DNA of 64,000 nt from Brienomyrus brachyistius (taxonomy: Eukaryota; Chordata; Actinopteri; Osteoglossiformes; Mormyridae): contig NC_064533.1 of NCBI RefSeq assembly GCF_023856365.1, positions 33,900,118 to 33,964,117 on the forward strand. The letters are read 5' to 3'. The notes under the pieces were generated by a model. That model was not told the origin of the DNA and made no database searches. It saw nothing but the letters and a program-made list of their open reading frames with translations. The translations under genes were made by a program, and so were the position numbers. Shown here piece after piece: positions 37,805-48,575 of this stretch (position 1 is its first letter; every line of letters starts with the position of its first letter).

Positions 37805-38068
37805 GTGTGTCTGTGTATATGTGTGTGTGACCAAATGTTCCCCACAATGTAATAAAAACCTGATATTTTGACATTGTGGAGACCATTTTCCAAGTCCTCA
37901 CAATGATCTGTGAATCCAGTCAAAAAATTAAAAATGCCAAAAGTCTCATATTTTGTTTGGTTACTTATGCTTAAGCTTAGGGCTGGGTGGGGGTTAAGGT
38001 CTTCATGTTGGTATTAGAGGTTTCCCCATGGAAATGAATGGATGGTCCACACAAAAATATGATTACAA

Positions 38069-38113
<45 letters not shown>
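37805..38113 (+). repeat. 'gtccccacaa'-type dispersed repeat with (GT)n
   Basis: The order is ttccccacaatgtaataaaa, then tattttgacattgtggagac, then aaaaatgccaaaagtctcat, then catggaaatgaatggatgg, ending in a (GT) run at 38072-38113. It is the inverted counterpart of 8755-8950. Not coding. Confidence 0.7.
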
Positions 38114-38114
<1 letters not shown>

Positions 38115-39364
38115 ACGTGGTAAAAGAATAGGAACAAGGCAATATCATGGATTGGTAGGGGGGCTCTTTACAATAGTGTAGTTGTGGGGGGTTGAAATCG
38201 GATAACCTAAATGATCAAACCTCTTTACACCTTGTATTCTAACAGGATTAAAAACACTTAGCTCTCTTTTTAGCATACTTTGGTCTTATTCAGGGTTACT
38301 TACTGCGTCTGACATGCTTTGATCATCCTTGCATGAGTGTTTTTGGTGTCACCAAGACAGTGGATTCAATATACGTAGAATGTTCTTCTCTGTTACGTCC
38401 CTCCGGAAATGCTTTCACTCCTAAGTCTCCCTTCTTTTTAAATGTCCATAGAAGTAAACTCACATATAAAATAAAGAGAGTTTATTTCATTATTGGTGTG
38501 AGAGTCATGGGGCTAGATGTTCACTAAACAAGGTCCAACATCCAATGGCCTGATATCCAAAATGGAATAATTCCAAGCATGTCTGTTTTTTAGTTCTCAT
38601 TTCCATACTAACTAAAGTAATGCTCTAGCTGTAAGACAGTATCTGCATATGAGCATGTATATTCAATTCTTCTGTTTTATAAATACATACTTTACAAATT
38701 CCAAACAACCAAGTGGATAATGTGAACTGTACGTGTCTTTATTAATTACTGGATTGTCCTTCTATATATGTCCCAGTGTAAAGAACATAGGTTATTTGCT
38801 GTAGATTTTTCACTTATAATATTTTAATAATTATTATAATTATAATTATTATAATTATTATTATAATTATTTCCTTTGAGATTGACTTCTTACCCGTGCT
38901 CTGTTTTTTCGCTGTTTTTTTTTTTCAGGTACTCTGGCTTTCTCTTGAATGTACAAAATCATGTGTTTAATTGTCTCTAAATAGCCCACAGGTTTATTTA
39001 GATTGTACCATTGCCCCCAGAAACACTTCAGTGGTGGAGTTTGTTCAAAGAAGCCTTTCTCCACACCACCATTTCAACAAGCTTTCGGTTTTCGCACTTG
39101 TGACCTTCCTGTTAACTTTAACAAGTTTGGCGATACTCCTCTGACCTCTCTCATTAGTAATATGTTTTCAGCCATAGTATTACCATTGAATGGATATTTT
39201 TCATTCATTACACTGTACTTTATAATTCTCTTTAAACTATAGAAACTGTACTGCATGGCTTTTTATGATGTAAGAACTACCATGCCCATGTGATGCTAAA
39301 TCATTTCTTACATGATTTAATCATATTGTGGGAAAATCTGGTCCCCACGATGTATTAATTTTAA

Positions 39365-39375
39365 ACACACACACC

Positions 39376-39412
<37 letters not shown>
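39365..39412. repeat. Inverted (AC)n/(GT)n hairpin
   Basis: acacacacacccacgtgtgtgtgt places CA and GT runs back to back, so the strand can fold on itself. It adjoins ggtccccacgatg, a piece of the dispersed repeat seen at 37805. Confidence 0.75.
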
Positions 39413-39415
<3 letters not shown>

Positions 39416-40296
39416 TTATTAGTGATGTGCAAGCTACCATGAATAATCCTGCATATGAGCAGGGATCATGTGTAAGTACATCCTTCTGGACAGTGCTTTG
39501 AGTTTCTTCATTCATTAATTCTAGATTAATCTCTAAAGATTAGATTGAATCTGCTGTTATTGTTACTGTTAAAGACTCAAAGTTTAATAATTATTTAATT
39601 ATTTAATAATAATTATTATTATTATTATAAAAATGGCAATTTTTATAATTTTGAATCACTGTCCAAAAATTTAAGGAAAAGGGTTTTATTAAGATTAATT
39701 GTTTATGCATGTTTTATGTTTATTAAAGTATTTAAGTGAGCGCCAGCACACTAAGCAGTTTGAGTAACTGTAGAAAATAATTAAAATCAAAAAAAGGAGC
39801 AGCCCGCAGGCATGCAGCGGTTATAGTCACCTCTTGAGATGTGTACATTTAATTAAAATTAAGCTAATTTATTTCAAACTTCTTTTCCCTTAAAAACAAC
39901 TAACAATTTGACTGTAACACGCTTTCTGCATTTGGGTTCGGGCACTTTCATTCCATTAACCCTAAGAGTATTTATTATATTTCGACCCCAAATGACAACA
40001 AAATTACTTCTAGGTGTGACTTTTATCATTTTGCTTAGCAGTAAGTTTATCATCCAATAAATAAATATTTGAATAATGTAATTAATTTTTAATTGGAAGT
40101 CGTTATGGCCATGGAAAGGAAACAGATATCGATTAAAGAAAAGAAAAAAAAACGAAACAACTTTGTATGACATGACACCAAAGTACAAATAAGATGGCAT
40201 AAATATTAAATAAAATAAATAAAAGAAAATGTTACCCTGGAATGCACAATTAAATGTCTGCATTTTTTTCCAAATCCATTTTCAATACCCACTTGC

Positions 40297-40297
<1 letters not shown>

Positions 40298-40376
<79 letters not shown>
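40298..40376. repeat. (GATA)n microsatellite
   Basis: About 20 uninterrupted GATA units. Confidence 0.95.
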
Positions 40377-41360
40377 CATTTAAAAAACTTACTACCGTGT
40401 TGAATTTTTATATTTTCCTGATGTCCCAAAGAAACATTTTCTAGAAAAGCTACAGTAAACCGACTGACAAACTGGAGTTCTTGAATATTTTTGCTATGGT
40501 ATAGTTCCTATACTGATTTGGATATTAAGAATACAGAAAGACATTAGTACAGTTTAAATAAATACTGCTTATCAAGTACACAGTATTAGACAAAGCAGGA
40601 CACAGCCCTTCTGCAAGTCAAATCTATATCATATTCTGTCTTGGTGCACTTGTTCTTTTATTACAAAAATGGTTACACTTACTAATTTACAATGTATGAA
40701 TACTATTTGTTTCGTGCGACACCTGTATCAACACGATTTGAAACGACAGCTACTTCTGGAGATTATAGGCCTACAGATTACAACACGTTGCTCAATTTAG
40801 CAATACGCACGCAAATCACTTTTAACATTCGTTGCATGTAACTATGTAATTGCAAAAGCACAAACATATAACGTATAATTATATGATACACGGCTTACAA
40901 AAAAAGTAGCATAATTTTGTTTGTGCACTGACTGCTTCAAAGGTACCATTTAAATACATTTACAGTACAGAGAACAATTTAAAAAATTAAATTACATAAT
41001 TTAAATAATATAAGCTACAACTCAACATTTTCATTTAATAATTTCAATGAACAATAAAATAATAAACGTAATTAATAATTTCAGTTAATATTGAAATTGA
41101 TAATCTGTATCCGTAACTTTTGGATCTCGTAAATATCGTAATTTGTGTAGGCCTATTATTTCCTTAATTATGCTGCAATCTTCTTCGAATAACCTTTAAA
41201 GTGAAACTTAAATTCCTCTTTGAACATTTATATTTTAAAATGTTTCTAACATATTTTGAAAATATCTTGTATGAACTTGTTCAGAAGTACTCATATGACC
41301 GAGTTTTGTCAGTCGATGATAAGAAATGAATGTCTGTCCACTTCCAAATTTTACGTTTTG

Positions 41361-41500
41361 CTGCTTCTGTAGTTCAACAAGTAGATTATTACGCTAACAA
41401 CGCAAAGAGCGCGGGTTCAAATTCCAGGAAACGCACGTAATTGTGATCCTTCCGAAGTCGCTTTGGATAAAAGCGGCAGATAAAAGAGTTAAATGTAAAC
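41361..41500 (+). repeat. tRNA-derived SINE, degenerate
   Basis: The head resembles a tRNA gene: an A-box-like region with acgctaacaacgcaaagagc, and a B box gggttcaaattcc at 41413-41425. It ends with the common teleost SINE tail (gtcgctttggataaaagcgg, then ttaaatgtaaac). It is not a functional tRNA because the acceptor and anticodon arms do not pair. Confidence 0.7.
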
Positions 41501-43286
41501 ATTTTAAAACTGTACAATGCTTCTTCGAAGAAGCATAACATAGTTGAAATATGGCTGACGCTATAATTAAATATTTTTGTTTTCCTAAAATCAAAGTTGT
41601 TTATTAAAACAATATATCTATATTCTTCTATGCTTTCAAGGCAATTCTCCACCAGGCACAGTGGTTAAATTGATGAACGTGATTGTTAAGGTCAAGAGAT
41701 GTATATATAAACTGGAAAATAACTTCTGTGAAATGCTTGGTATAAGCGTTAATGAATAAACTTTAAATATACAAGCCAATATAGAGAACAACATAATTTC
41801 TTTGATTGTTCGACCTGACCTTTAACACCGAGTTTTTACCCGTTTAAGCCTGTTTTGAGAACGGAAAAGTGACACACAATAAGGTCCTACCAGACCAGAG
41901 GTCATTAGTGTAATTATTATAGTAACGGTTACCTCATGGACTAACCACGATACGTCACAACTGTACATCAATGTAAGGATTCAACAAGCCAATAAAGGCA
42001 ATGATATCTGTTCCTCTTGGCATTAGCCGAATATTACAATAATTTTATATATAATATATTGTAAGCAAGTGTTGATACAGTCACTGTCATAATAATGTAG
42101 AAATCGTTTTTCTTCATTTAGAAGAAAATATTTTGGTAACTTTTACAAGCTATTGAGCATCTTATTTATTAAATAAATAATTCCTGTTGCTACGCACTAT
42201 GGAAAAATACGGCGCTATTAGTAATAATAACAGCTACCAGTTGTAATGCCATCCAAGAAATGTAAAACTATAACAAATCTTATTAAATAAATTAACAATT
42301 ATAAAATTATTTTCTACTCTCATACAATAAATACAGCAGTAAAACATTATGTACATCGCTTAAACCACAACAAGCATGTGATGATTTCGTAGACATCAAC
42401 GGTAGTCTATTTTTTAAACGGTAAGACTGAAGAAGGAATAAGAAAATAATTTTTCTTTTGACATACGATAACAAAAACACGATGAAAAATATTATTAATT
42501 GAAGGAATAAACTGATATGGTGGATAGACATTAATTAGACTATAAAACAGTATGTGGTATATGGTCATTAATTATTTTGCTCAATCGTAACGTTTTTTGT
42601 ACTAAACGTAAAAATTATAAAATATTGGAAGTATACTTTTCATTTAGTATTTCAAGTATCACAATAAAATGTTGCATTTAAAAATTTGTAAACGTCACTT
42701 TACATAGCATTTTCAAAATTAGACTACTATAGAATTAACGATCAAAAGACTATTAATATCTCTGAGATTTCAAGTAACATTTGTTGAAAATTGCATTGCA
42801 TTCCTATCCAGACGCGACGTTCATTTGATAAAAATTAACCGTGCGGGACAAAATGTAGATAAAATATACATCTAGAAACCTATTGAGTGTAGAAAATGTT
42901 CATGCTTCCTAACGCGTTGAATGGACTCTGTATCTGTATTTCTCAATAATCAATCTTCTTCGTAAAAAATAAAACGTTACATTTAATGTAGTTATCTCTT
43001 ATCTTACATTAATTAGAGTTAATGGCAAACATATTCAAAACCAATGTGGAAGCTTGGTAGGCCTATCTGAGAGGTCAATACTGTTTCGTGGCATGTGTTA
43101 CATTAAAACATTAAAAGTTATAACTTCTATATCGAAAAACAATTAAGTCTTACTTTCTCAAATTATGATATACGTGAGTAGATATTAAATATCAGGTAAG
43201 TTTTCCAGAAATAAGTAATGAATAATGAACGTCAAAATGGTATTACAACCAAAGGGAAGAGATTAATAGAAAGCCCATTCAACACT
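41501..43286. other. Gene-free AT-rich DNA 3' of en1
   Basis: No gene or recognisable transposon. It lies immediately downstream of the predicted en1 polyadenylation signal. Confidence 0.5.
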
Positions 43287-43292
43287 TTTATT
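43287..43292 (-). terminator. en1: Candidate en1 polyadenylation signal
   Basis: AATAAA on the minus strand (tttatt on plus), about 466 nt after the en1 stop codon. It is the first exact hexamer I found downstream. If used, the 3' UTR would contain the whole composite microsatellite at 43553-43675. Confidence 0.45.
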
Positions 43293-43552
43293 TCAGACTA
43301 CATAGTTTCTAAACATATTAAAATCTTTGGCTTGAAGCGACGGTTCAAAGACGCATTTTGTAGAATTCTGAATTTAAATGAAAGTCGAATAGACAGAAAT
43401 CACAAAAATCGTATTGGTCAGACACTTACGGAAACAATAACCAACAATATCTTAAATCAAACCATGATTAAAAAAAAAAACATCCATCCAGACACCCCTT
43501 ATCTGAAATTAAATATATACAACGTATTAGTGTTTCTTTCATATATATGTAT

Positions 43553-43676
<124 letters not shown>

Positions 43677-43757
43677 GGTCAGTTTATAGCACCATGTCTT
43701 TTCTCCATATATATGTATATCTGTGTGTGTGTGACTTCGACAGAAAATGGAGGAGGT

Positions 43758-44077
43758 TCATTCGCTGTCAACAATGTCTTCCTGAACGGTGGTAGTGGAA
43801 TGGTTATACAGTCCCTGTGCCATCAGTTGAAGAGCTAGACCGTTCTTATAACCACTGGCTTTTTTAATTTTCGCTCGCTTATTCTGAAACCAAATTTTGA
43901 TTTGTGACTCGTTAAGGTTCAGTTCCTGGGCCAGTGACTGTCTCCTTTGCTCCGTGATGTAGCGATTGGCCTGAAACTCAGATTTAAGTCTTTGCAGCTG
44001 CTCGGCTGTAAATGCTGTTCTGGGTCGCTTGTCTTCTTTTTCACTTTTCTTCTTTTTCAATTTTCGTGTCCTTGGGC
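43758..44077 (-). CDS. en1: Engrailed homeobox protein (en1), exon 2
   Basis: Exon 2 encodes residues 168-273 of a sequence-specific transcription factor that acts in the nucleus. In vertebrates engrailed proteins pattern the midbrain-hindbrain boundary, ventral limb or fin ectoderm and some neurons. The acceptor is ctacactag before 44077, and the phase joins the split Gly168 codon to exon 1. It begins [11 protein letters not shown] (EH3), then the homeodomain at residues 183-242 ([20 protein letters not shown] to [14 protein letters not shown], with Gln50 and the recognition helix intact), then EH5 with [20 protein letters not shown] and a terminal EDIVDSE. Tail residues NGLAL and STTTVQ fit EN1 better than EN2. 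Differences from mammalian EN1 (SEF for AEF, ELN for ELS, KASG for KATG) are conservative. Which teleost en1 duplicate this is cannot be decided here. Confidence 0.96.
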
Positions 44078-45194
44078 CTAGTGTAGAAACAATAATAAAA
44101 CGGATACATAAATATTAGCAAGCCCTGTTGATACACACTCCACGTCTGTCAGGCCAGAACTTGAACTTAACTAATCCGTGATATGATACCATCCCGTTAA
44201 AAAAAATCGTAGCCATTTGTGTTTCGCTTATTATTACGGAGTCCTATATATAATTGTACTTCGACAGTTCAATGTTCATTGAAATCCTACCGGGTAAATC
44301 TCATGTTTTTTATCATTACTATTTCATTAGCAAATGAGCAGCTGCACAATTCCAGAATTCAATTTCAGGACTGCTGAATTACTACCCTTAATAAAGATAA
44401 CGCTAGCCTAAATAACATATAGGCCTGCCTACTCTTTTTGATATCATTTCAGTCTTCATTAAATGTTGGGAAGGGATATTCAGTATTTTGCGATAGAACT
44501 CCTCTGAGAAGTTAAACCTGGCGAGCAGCGCAACAATCCGCAGTAGAGAGGAAGTCATTGCGAGAGTACGCTGGTACTAAATCTTTTAAAATCTGTTTTC
44601 ATGTCCAAAACTATTATGCTGTATTTGAACGAAGCTTTGCGTAATATTGCGCATTAATGCAAAACAAATACTTGGTATGTATTCTTGCTATTATGTTATT
44701 CCTATACAGTTTCATTTTACCAATTCAACATAACAATTTGATTAATTTGTTCATTAATTCCCACGTTTACTGCAAAGAGCTTATCAGGCTTAATTCTAAA
44801 TGTCTTAAAGTCTTATAATATATGCTACATTTTCAAGGCTAATGTACCATGAAGCCCACAAGAGAAACGTATATGAACAATTACGTGCGTTAAGCACGTA
44901 GTACAGGTATTTCCCTCCATTATTTTTAAATACACTACGTTTTGTATTTTAGTCCTTATTATGACTGAAAATGCAGTTACGGAGAACCACAATATACTAA
45001 TACGCCTATTGCGACCGACATTTGTTTTTATAGTTCCTTTTTAATTTCAATAAACGTGCTGGTCCCTGTACCAGAATTGTATAAATAGCCAATCTTTACA
45101 AATATCAGTATTATATCAAGAGTGTTATTTGGAGAAGAATACAAAATATTCTGTTTGTAAATAAATAATAATAATTATAAGTATTATTATATTC

Positions 45195-45195
<1 letters not shown>

Positions 45196-45240
<45 letters not shown>
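45196..45240. repeat. (AAT)n microsatellite in en1 intron
   Basis: About 15 AAT units followed by caacaacac. Confidence 0.9.
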
Positions 45241-45243
<3 letters not shown>

Positions 45244-45865
45244 CAACACAGTAAACGGAAGTCCAGTTATATATCTCCAGACCTGCAGTTAATCACGCGG
45301 TACGTTTTTCTCTCTGACTTTTCAAGAAGCCGCGTTGTCAAGTTACTCACATCCTGCAAATTAATTTCACAAATGCCGTCTACAAAAAACTGATAAGAAT
45401 ACAGCGCATAGATAAAATCCCAAAATAGCGTAATCACTGAGTCTCATTTTCATCAAAACTTATACAAAACAAACTACATCCAGCTGTTATACCTGACAAA
45501 GCTAAGTAGCATAGTTTGTGTCTGAACAAAATACCATCTGTACTGTGGCATTTCGATTGAGTTTAAGCGATTACGTTGTATGTTCCTTTTGTTGACTTTA
45601 ATTTTATTTGAATCATCAGGTCAATAATAATTCATAACACAAAATCATGTTAGGAAAACCTCAGTATATAATGAGACATTTTTACTATTTTGCTTTTACT
45701 TTTTACTGTTGCTTGCAAATTGCGAAGCATATGTCACACTGTGGGGTTGTTCGTTTTTATTGATAGGCCTATTTTTGTAGGAAAATATATCAGATCGTCG
45801 ACGTGTATACAAAATTTAAATTTTTAATTTTGCAATATTAATATAAATTTATGCCGTAAGCATAG

Positions 45866-45917
<52 letters not shown>
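45866..45917. repeat. (GATA)n microsatellite in en1 intron
   Basis: About 13 GATA units, about 130 bp downstream of the exon 1 donor. Confidence 0.95.
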
Positions 45918-45919
<2 letters not shown>

Positions 45920-46050
45920 GTTGCACTCCATTGGCTAGAGACATCGTGTTAACAGAAAATACACTAATATAATATAGGTTGCTCTATGACGAATTCACAA
46001 TTTAGTGCTCACCTACTAAAAACCGTATTTTTAAGAAACTACTGCCTTAC

Positions 46051-46552
46051 CAGATGATGGCCTGTCTGAATATCTTGTGCAATAAACCCAAGCAGGCCAT
46101 AACATAGGTTGAGATTCTTTCGTGGCAGCGGTTCCTCCATTAGTCGTGTTCACAACCATTATCGACGTGGTGTTCTCTCCATACTTTGTCGTATTAGATC
46201 CATTTCCTTCCCCTTGCTTTGAACTCTGCTTGAATAACTGCAAGGACGAAGACGACGAAGTGCTGTCACTGCTACAGTTTGAATCCTGGCATATTGTGTT
46301 TGGATGCGATGGCCTTATTATTAAAGCGTTGATGTTTTCTCTAGTCGACGTTTGCGCCCGTTCACTGTTACTAACCTCTTTTTTGCAACCGAAATCTGGC
46401 CGGAGAATGTTATCAATAAAGAAATTTGTACTTCTCTGGGCTTGCTGTGCAACTTGCTGAGGGAGTATGAGCGGAGATGGTAAATTCGGTGACAGGGAAA
46501 TGCTCTCCCGTTCGCTCGAATCTCGGCTGTTCTGATCCTTTTGCTCTTCCAT
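46051..46552 (-). CDS. en1: Engrailed homeobox protein (en1), exon 1
   Basis: Exon 1 encodes residues 1-167 plus the first base of codon 168. The start is the ATG at 46552-46550 (MEEQKDQNSRDSSE). It has G at -3 and at +4, and the N-terminus fits EN1 proteins; the frame extends further upstream only through non-ATG codons. EH1 (STNFFIDNILRPDFG, FFIDNIL at residues 44-50) is the Groucho/TLE corepressor-binding motif. A serine-rich run (about 92-103) and a low-complexity Asn/Thr/Gly region follow. EH2 (LWPAWVYCTRYSDRP, 151-165) carries Trp152 and Trp155, which in engrailed proteins contact PBX/Exd. The donor is tctg|gtaagg at 46051/46050. The spliced product is 273 aa, in the size range of teleost engrailed proteins and shorter than mammalian EN1, which has alanine- and glycine-rich insertions. 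The frame is intact with no stop. Confidence 0.95.
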
Positions 46553-46700
46553 AACTGGAACCAATTTAGCTGGAGCGTCTTCACTCCACTGTTCCGCTCG
46601 GTAGTTGATATTTGTATCCAATTATAAAGGAAAAGCTGTGTGTTAGGTATTATAATCGCCTTTGTATAAAATATTTTCTTTACTTAATTGTCGGCATGTT
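46553..46700 (-). promoter_or_regulatory. en1: Putative en1 5' UTR and core promoter
   Basis: On the minus strand two TATA-like strings precede the start codon: tttataatt at about 46614-46622 and attttatacaaagg at about 46654-46667. If either is used, transcription would start within about 30 bp downstream, giving a 5' UTR of roughly 40-85 nt. Position is the only support; engrailed promoters are often TATA-less and no start-site data are available. Confidence 0.3.
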
Positions 46701-47115
46701 GCGGGGGTGGTGTCACAAATGTCATAATCTGCTCGCTTGACAAGACTTAGACTGACAACACATAGCGTACTGTTTGTAACTCCCAGCCTTTCTCTAATCT
46801 ATGACAGTTCGATCTTCGCAAACTCTCCTAAAAATCTCTGCTTCTGAAACACTTTTTTCGCAAGAACCGGAAGCACGTGAAACCCTATACACGTGAAATC
46901 AACCAATAAAGAACCGCAATTCTTTCTGACATGTATGATGCTGCCCAATCGGATTTTACAACTCCCCACAACAAAGAATGGATGGGTGTCAGAAGACTGG
47001 AGAGAATCTGAAAACTGAACTTCATCCGATAGGTAATTGACTAATGTGAATTGGTGAATTGAGCCAAAAAAAAGGCTTACGGTTATGCGGCGGGAAGAAT
47101 TTTGACGTTGACGTG

Positions 47116-47118
<3 letters not shown>
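46701..47118. other. en1 upstream flank
   Basis: Unique sequence with no coding signal. It probably includes en1-proximal regulatory DNA by position. The minus-strand frame at 46799-47257 is largely the AT repeat and is not a gene. Confidence 0.4.

Positions 47119-47201
<83 letters not shown>
47119..47201. repeat. (AT)n microsatellite upstream of en1
   Basis: About 41 uninterrupted AT units, 567 bp upstream of the en1 start codon. Frames crossing it read as Ile-Tyr repeats and are artefacts. Confidence 0.95.
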
Positions 47202-47202
<1 letters not shown>

Positions 47203-48454
47203 TCCTGCCGTATGATTTGCTATTTCTGCAGGTACGTATGCTTATTTCAAGGGACAACTTTGCATCGAATTTACATTTGAAATTAATTCAATTATTTTAC
47301 GTTTTATTTGCACATTGTCCGGACAGTTTTGGTTATGCGCTTTGATGTTATTTTCATAAATTGTTTGTCTACGTGGTGATAACTACTAACATCGTGTAGT
47401 GGTAGTGTTGCCAGTGTTATTTCACTAAAGGGCAGTTTCACTTTTTAGTAAATTTCATTAAAATGTATTGATTAAAAATCCAGCAATAATGTTGATGGTA
47501 ATATTAATTATAGGTTCTGGGTTTGCAAAATATACGTTAATTACATGCATTTCTTATGTTTACATTTTTCTCTATTGTCAATGAGTTAATCATTCCCTTT
47601 GCCGACAGCGGGGTTTGTTTGCACTGCACTTAGATTATTTTATTAATATGAAAACGTGCAACCTAACCGAAGAAATATCTGAAAAAGGAGTGGGCCCTAC
47701 GTTTTATTTGCGAAAGAACCGTTTTAAATATATAATACATACAATTCATGCTGTGTGTTTACTGTGTAAACATATCTCAGTTTGACTTCATTTTAATTAG
47801 AACAGTGTCAATATCTAATCGCCACTTTTAATACATAGTGCTTTTCAGGCGGTAAATGGGTATTATTCTCTTCTCTTGCAAGCAAGAGACCTTAATACAG
47901 CCTGCAAAACAAAATTTATAGGTTTTAATTACTCTTCATTCCGCCTGATCAACTTGGCGTTCACCACAGTAGCGTGAATAAAACTTAAAAAGCATCGTCG
48001 CGATTCTTTGGTAAGACGTTTAATCAAAGTAAGCAGGGCTGTACTACACGCTGAGATGACCGCGACGTTATTTCCGACCTGCTGATTAAATGAGTATAGT
48101 AACATGGTTTTCGAAGACACCTTTTAGAGGATTTACTTAAATGTTTGTAATTCATTTGACATAAATATGGATTGCTTACAGTAACGAGATGACAAATGTA
48201 CTCTGTTTAAATATAAATTTCATTCACTGTAAATGCATGGGAATACTTTAAAATGAATGTAACCAATAGAATCGTATAGTCGATTTAAAATCAATATGCA
48301 GTGAAAATTTGTCGAAGTGAAAAAACACAATGCAAATCCAGGCAATAGCAAAATGTAACGTAAGTTCCCCATTTTTTTTCTTTTGTTTGCGTTGTTTAAT
48401 ACAGTAGGCCTACAGGAACCATTTATTATAAAAAGAACATGATGAAGGCCATAC

Positions 48455-48575
48455 AGGGCGGTATGGTGGATCAGTAGATAGCACTTAGAATCCCGCTCAT
48501 TTTGCATGTTCTCCCCGTGTCTTGCAGGTGTCCTCCAGTAGCCCATAGTTCGGTTGCTAAATTGCCCATACGTAT
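48455..48575 (+). repeat. Teleost interspersed repeat fragment
   Basis: agggcggtatggtggatcag, then ttgcatgttctccccgtgtc and ctaaattgcccatacgtatg, in the same order as in the longer copy at 54033-54345. Confidence 0.6.

Larger units (their letters stand above)
38114..41360. other. Gene-free AT-rich DNA with simple repeats
   Basis: It contains AT-rich palindromic runs near 38821-38870, a CA/GT hairpin at 39365-39412 next to a gtccccac fragment, an ATT run near 39606-39630 and a GATA tract (listed separately). No gene is recognised. Confidence 0.55.
44078..46050 (-). other. en1: en1 intron (1,973 bp)
   Basis: Bounded by a donor gtaagg at 46050 and an acceptor ctacactag at 44078, in the position shared by vertebrate engrailed genes, between EH2 and EH3. 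It contains an (AAT) run at 45196-45240 and a (GATA) run at 45866-45917. No other exon is visible. Confidence 0.92.

Noticed and set aside
37512..37901. 129-codon minus-strand frame
   Set aside because: Overlaps a dispersed repeat; no domain and AT-rich codon content.
39874..40263. 129-codon minus-strand frame with hydrophobic runs
   Set aside because: Phe/Leu/Ile-rich because of AT-rich DNA; no start context, splice signals or homologue recognised.
41361..41500. tRNA gene
   Set aside because: It has a B box but the arms do not pair, and it carries a SINE tail, so it is a SINE.
46553..46621. Upstream extension of en1 by 23 codons
   Set aside because: It would need a TTG start. The ATG at 46552 has a good context and matches the N-terminus of EN1 proteins.
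46799..47280. Frames of 152 and 73 codons upstream of en1 on both strands
   Set aside because: They consist mainly of Ile-Tyr repeats from the (AT)n tract.
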